Positions 30,601 through 36,600 of a DNA stretch of 64,000 bases are shown here, one piece after another. The stretch lies in assembly GCA_964486845.1 (NCBI GenBank), contig CAZAQY010000007.1:1-64000 (forward strand), given 5' to 3'. This stretch comes from Anammoximicrobium sp964486845. GTDB taxonomy: Bacteria > Planctomycetota > Planctomycetia > Pirellulales > Pirellulaceae. The translations under genes and the position numbers were made by a program. The notes beneath the pieces are model-generated. The model was not told the origin of the DNA. It saw nothing but the letters and a program-made list of their open reading frames with translations, and did not search any database. Numbering within the stretch: the first letter of the stretch is position 1; each line of letters starts with the position of its first letter.

Positions 30601-33600
30601 GCCACGGCGGAGACCGAATTGATCTCGAGCGCCAGGTTGCTGGCCGCGGCCAAGCGGTCGACTCCGGCCCATAGCCAGTTGTATCTATTCGCGGCCGAAT
30701 CTGCGGGTAGCGGAAGGGTTCGGTCGAACAGGAAGGTCCAGGCGAAGGCACCGTCGCTGATCGTCACCGAGTCGCTGGTTGCGGGCCACAGGTCGATGAC
30801 GATGGTGGACCCCGTGTCAATCTGGAAAACCGTGTTATCCAACTGGAAGAAGTTGCCGTCTCGGATCGAATTCGCCCCGGCCACGTCGATCGTCTGGATG
30901 ACCTCGGGCCCGGTATCGAACTCGAAGGTCGTTTGATTCGCGCCGTCCACCACGGTGAAGGTTTGGCCGTCGCGGATGTCCAGCGCATTGGCCTTGCCCG
31001 GCGGCGGAACCAACCGGTCGTCGTCACTCACCCGCGTAATCCCCCCGCCCGACGCGTAAACCGCCTCGATCCGCGGACTCGTCAGGATCTCACCCCGTTC
31101 GCGTATCTGAGTGCCGGCGCCCAGGTACAGCGGGTCGGTCGCCGAGCCCGTGCGGTCGATCCCTGACCCGCTGTGCGCCTGGCCGAACGTCGGGCTCGAC
31201 TGCCGGCCGTCAAACTGGTACAGGATGTTGTTGGCGATCTCGACGCCCGGCAGCGCCTGCGGGCTGTCGGCCAGTCCCCGTTCACCCACGGCCAAGCCGA
31301 CCGTATCGAGCTGGGAACCGGCGGCTGCCTTGTAGAACGTAAGCGCGTTGAATTGAATGCCGTCATCCGTCCGGTACGTGATCCCCGAAACCGGATCTCG
31401 GGCGTAAGTCACGATTCCGTCATCGAGGATCTGGCCCGCGAACGTCGCGTCACCGGGATTGACGTGCAGGAAGTTCCCGGATTGCGCGTCGACGAGCGCT
31501 TGCCGGTACGAGTACAGCCAGCCGTTGGGGTGCATCGCGATGTCTCCGGTCTCGACCGTGACTGCCCCCCCCCCCAACGACCCGACGTTCGTCTCGAGTG
31601 CCCCGGTGAACGGATCGATCGTCACCAGTTCCGACAGGTTCGTAACCAGCGGGTTCGGCGCGCGATACAGATACAGGGTGACATCGCCCAAGTGATAGGC
31701 CACCTCGGCCTGGTCACCGAACAGCAGCGAAACCTGGGGCGGATCGGCCGTCGACGTGTTGCCCACCTCGATATGGTCTTCGGCGATCCGGCGGATCGTT
31801 TCAACCGGCTCCAGGCGGATGTCGGGATTGGTCGCGATGGCCCGCACGAACTGGTCCAGATCGCTGGGCATCCGCCGGTCGGAGGAAATGGCGACTTGAT
31901 ACGTCCCCGTGGGCAGGTTGACGACGCCCAAGAAGGGATCGCTGGCCCCCACGGTGCCGCGCGACAGGTCATCGATATCGGCCGAGCCGGGCGTAGCGGG
32001 CCGGTCCTCGGCGATGTTCCCGTCGCGGGCCGTCAGGATCAAACGCCCTGCGCTGTCGTAGACATGAATCGACACGTCGGGGCGATCGCCCAGTCCGTTG
32101 GCATAATCGACATCGAAAATGGTGCTGAACAGACCGATGGCGTCGGGATCCAGGTAGTTGATGTTGAATTCGTAGAAATCGACGTCGGTTCCGGTCAGAT
32201 TGCCCGCCACCGAGATGGTTCCCCGGTCCGAATTCAGCAGGTTTCCCACGCCTTGCGCCGTGGCCGTCGAATCGTTGGCCGACGCGCTTTCGCCGCTCTC
32301 ACCGGACAGCGGCGAATGGCTCGGCTGGCCGCGGACTTCGATTCCGTTGGTGGCGTAAGCGATCGTGGCATAACGCACGGTGGAGCCGCCGATTTCGTCC
32401 ACTTCGCGCAGGCGGACCTGCAACTGGTAAGCGCCGGCAGTCAGCGGGGCGGTCAGCCGTGCGCCCGCCGGCGCCGTCTCCGGCTGGAGGCGGTCTGCGG
32501 CCGCCAGCGTCAACGTCTGGTCGTCGGCCAGGCCGGTGATGGTGTACACGCCGTCGTTGTGCAACGTCCCGCTGATCACCAGCCCTTGTCCGCGGGCGAA
32601 CCCGGCGTTGCGGAAATTCCCGTTGGTCACCGTGATCGTGTCGGGCTGCGCGCCGTTGTCGTGGAACGTCAGTTCGGCATCCTCGTCGGCGAGGAACGTG
32701 GGCCCGTTGCTGAGGACCCGGATGTGGTAGGTCAGCGGACGCTCCGGATCTTCCGGGTTGGGAACGCCGGGCAGCACCACGCGCAAGCCGGGGTCGCGCG
32801 GGTTGGTCGTGTAGAGGTCCTGTTGGGGAATCTGCGGCGTCTTGAGCATCAGGCGGGCTGCGCCCCACAGCAAGCTGGGGTCCGCCAACTCCCGCTCCGT
32901 CAAGTTGTCCGCGGTGCGATCCTGAGGCTCCAGGAAATTGTTCGGGTTCGATAGTTCGCTCGGCGAACTGATTGAACGGGCCAGAACCTTGCCGTCGCTG
33001 TCCAGCAACTCGATGACCGCATCCAGCGCGTGGGTCGTGCGGTCGATGTCGATCCAGACCTCGGTGCCGGGAATGGCCTTGACGCTGTAGACGTCCAAGT
33101 CCCGCTGATCCGCCAAAAAGCCCTTGATTGTGAATCCCAGACGGCGGTTCTCGTCGGCGGCATACTCCGAAGGCGCCAGGATGCCCAACAGTTCGGCGCC
33201 GTCCGGCGATCCGTTCGGTCCCGGAGAATTGACGTCGCGGGCTTCTTGCTCGTACAGGGTCTCGACGTTCCGGTCATGGCTGAACCGGTCCAGCAGCACG
33301 CTGTTCCAATCGCCGGGCTGCGGCGCCTGGGCGTTGGGATAGTTTGTGGGGTCGCGGAAATCGCCGTCCGCGTTGGTGTCGTTCTGCGGGCTCCCGTCCA
33401 GACGCACTCCCGCCGAGTGGCGGTCGTCGCGCAGCGACGTCAGCACGACGGGCGAACCGGGCTGACCCAGGATCTGGATGATGCCGCCGATGCGGTCGTC
33501 GATCTCGTGAGGGATCCCCGTGGCCACGAACCCGATTTTCTTGGTGTCGTTTTGGTTGTTGTCCAGCATCTTGACCACCAGGCTCTCGGTGGCGTTGCTG

Positions 33601-36600
33601 GCCAGGACCAGGCCTCCAAAAGTGTGGAAGTCGGGCACATAGACCGTGTCCAATAGAACGTGGACGATGTCGGTGTCATCCCACACGCTTTGCGTGGTCA
33701 GCGTTTGGCCGCGAACCACCATGCCGTTGATCTCGTTGTTGTCCAGCCGATTGGCGAGAATCAGCGGCCCCTGGTTGTCGCGATAACCTCCCACACGGTC
33801 GATCGCTCCGGTCGTGCGCCCCGTGTCCCGTTTCAGGACGTAATTCAGGGCGTTGACGTTGATGCTGATCGCCGGAACGGCGACGTTGGGATTGCTGGGG
33901 GTGTTGGTGCGGTCTGCATCGGGGTTGTTGCGGAAGATGTTGTTGTAGATCACCGGCTGTGCCTGCCGCACGAAGACCACGCCCGGTTCGTTGAAGCCTC
34001 GGCCGAAGCGGTCGAGTTCGCCCTGGCCGCCCTGGCCGGGCCCGTTGAACTCGAAAATCGAATTGGCGACCCGAGCCTCGGCGTGGTCGTGGACCTCCAC
34101 CACGTTGAAGCCCGTGAAAGTGCCCTCGACGCGCGTCACGCCGCCGCCGTAGGCGAACACGGCGTGATCGATGCTCAGGTTCGACAAGTGCCCGACGTAG
34201 ATGCCGCCCCAATTGCCCGCCGCCGGATCGTTCGACGTGCCGGTGATGATGGCGCCGTCATTTCCCGTATCGAAGTTGCCGCCGGCGCCGTAGCGATCAT
34301 CGGAAATCGAGGTGAAGATCATCTCGCGTCCGTCACTGCCCTCGGCGATCATCTGCGCGCCCATCTCCAACTCGAACCGCGCGCCGTCCAGTTTCACGAC
34401 GACCGAAGGATCAATCATCAACCGGGCGTCCGGCCGCCCGTGCAAAACAACGTTGTCCAGAACCGCGTTTTGAGGGATCTCCCGGTACCGCGGATCATCG
34501 GCCGGACCGTAACTCCCGTCGTCGTCGAACTGCGTCAGGGGCGAGTATCCGCCCGTGCTCAGCGTGTCATCCAATTCCGCGATCAGCTGGTACTCGCTGT
34601 AACCGTTGCCGTCGCCCAAGTCCACGCTGCGATAGATGCGCCGTCCGACGAACCCTTGCGCCGGGGCGGCCAGCGGCAGGTTGTCGAGCGTGACAATTCC
34701 GTCACCGGGCGTTCCAAATTCCGTGGGATTGCCGGTGATGGCGATCGCCGCCGTCGCGTCGGAGGCCCGCGAGTCTTGGCCGAGCGAATCCACATAGGTA
34801 ATCCGATATCGGTACGTGCCGGGCAGCAGGCTTCCTGACGGATTGCTGGACAGAACCACCCCCGTGACGGGCGGCAGGTCGAGGAATTGGCCACGCGTCT
34901 TTCCCACGTCCTTGTAGGTCGCGTCCAGACGATTTAACTCGGCCACCAAGGCATAGGGCCCTTGGTTCTCGCTGCGGTACAGGCGGCGGGCGACATACCC
35001 GGAGGGCGCCGGCGGAAGTTGTGTGAACTGCACCGCGCGTCCCGTCCCCGTGAGCGTCACCGCCATGTTGACCGACGCCGGGCTTTCATAACCGAACCGA
35101 TCGACGTACACGAGCCGGTACGAGTACTCGACAGGCGTGAGTCCCGGGTTGAGACTGCCCCCGGTTGCCGGCGTCATCACCACCAGGGCCACCGCGGGCG
35201 CGGTGACACGCTCCAGCGCTCCGCCGGGTTGGGAAGCGATCGCCAGGTTTTCGCTCATGATGTGGACGATGTCCGCGTCGTCCCAGCGCCCGGAGACGGT
35301 CAGCTTCTGAGCGGTGCTGCCGGCCTGGGTGCCTATCCGCACGAACAGGCCGTTCACCGAATTGTCGACGAGTTGGTTGTGATGGATCTCCGGCCCGATC
35401 CGCTGGTAGTCGGAGGTAAACGGGATCCGCTGGTGACGCGGCGAGTGGAAATTGGTTTCCTCAAAACTGTCCGGACTGGCAGAGATCGCCGCGTCCGCGC
35501 TGCGGTAGATCCGGTTGTACGTCAAGGTCGGCCGGGCGTCCGTCAAGTGAATCGGATTGATCGTGCGGGGCACCGAATTGATCAGCACGGTGCCGCCACC
35601 GTACCGAATATCGGCGTAGTTCATGTAGTTCAGGAAGATGCCCTCTTCCTCGTACAGGAAGGCGCCCTGGGAGCGGTCGACGTCGTTGCGGAACTCGATC
35701 CCGCCCCAGTCGCCCGCCGCCGGCGAAGTAACGTACGGATTCGTGTCCAGACCCACGTCCTGATCGTTGTACGACGTGAAGTACACGCTGCCCGCCGCCT
35801 TCGCGCCGCTGCCGCTCTGCACCACGGCGTCCCCGAGGTCCAAGCCTCCGTTCGCGTTGCTGTCCGTCAGCAGGATGGGAGTGCCCAGCACCTGGAACGC
35901 TCCGCCGCTGCGGTCGATGCCCACCGCGCTGCTGCCGACGCCGATGCGAGCACGCCGCATCTGGAAGATCGCCCCCGCGTCCACCATTACGGTCACGCCG
36001 CGGGGGACCTCCAACGTCGGACCGTCCGGCAAAGGCGCGCCCAGACTGTTGAAGCCGATCTGATAGGCTTTATTGTCGGCCAGCGTGGCCCAATTCGCGT
36101 CGCGGCCCGGGTTGCCCACAACGCGGACGATGTCCCCCGGACCGGCCTTGCTGAGCGCCGTGGCCAGATTGTTGTACGGGGCGCTCAGCGTGCCCGATCC
36201 CGAACCGGTCGCCGGCGCGTACGACTTGTCTACGAAAATCGTCTCGGCCGCGCTGGTCGGCGTCCCACTCAGCAGCGCCGGCGCCGTCTTGAACCAGAAG
36301 TTGTAGACCCCGCCGGGAACGCCGTCCCCGTCGCCGTCCAGGAACGTGGGACCGCTCGGATCGTTCGGATTGTCGATGTCGGCGATCGCTTCCTTGACGT
36401 CCGGACGATAAGTCAGCCGCAGTTCGTACTCGCCCTGCGTCGTGCCGCCGAACCCGGAATCCTCGATGGCCGGGTCGTACTCCTCGTTGCCGCTGGCACT
36501 CACGCCGACGTAGTACGTGCCGGGAGCGAGGTCCAATTCCAGGTACGAGTCGCGGCCAAAGTAGTTGTCGTTCCGCGCCAGCAGTTCCCGCGTGCCGTCG

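Noticed and set aside
15440..31030. Possible CRISPR or tandem DNA repeats in the giant gene
   Set aside because: The repetition is at protein level with strongly diverged DNA and irregular spacing, and no identical short repeats with spacers exist.
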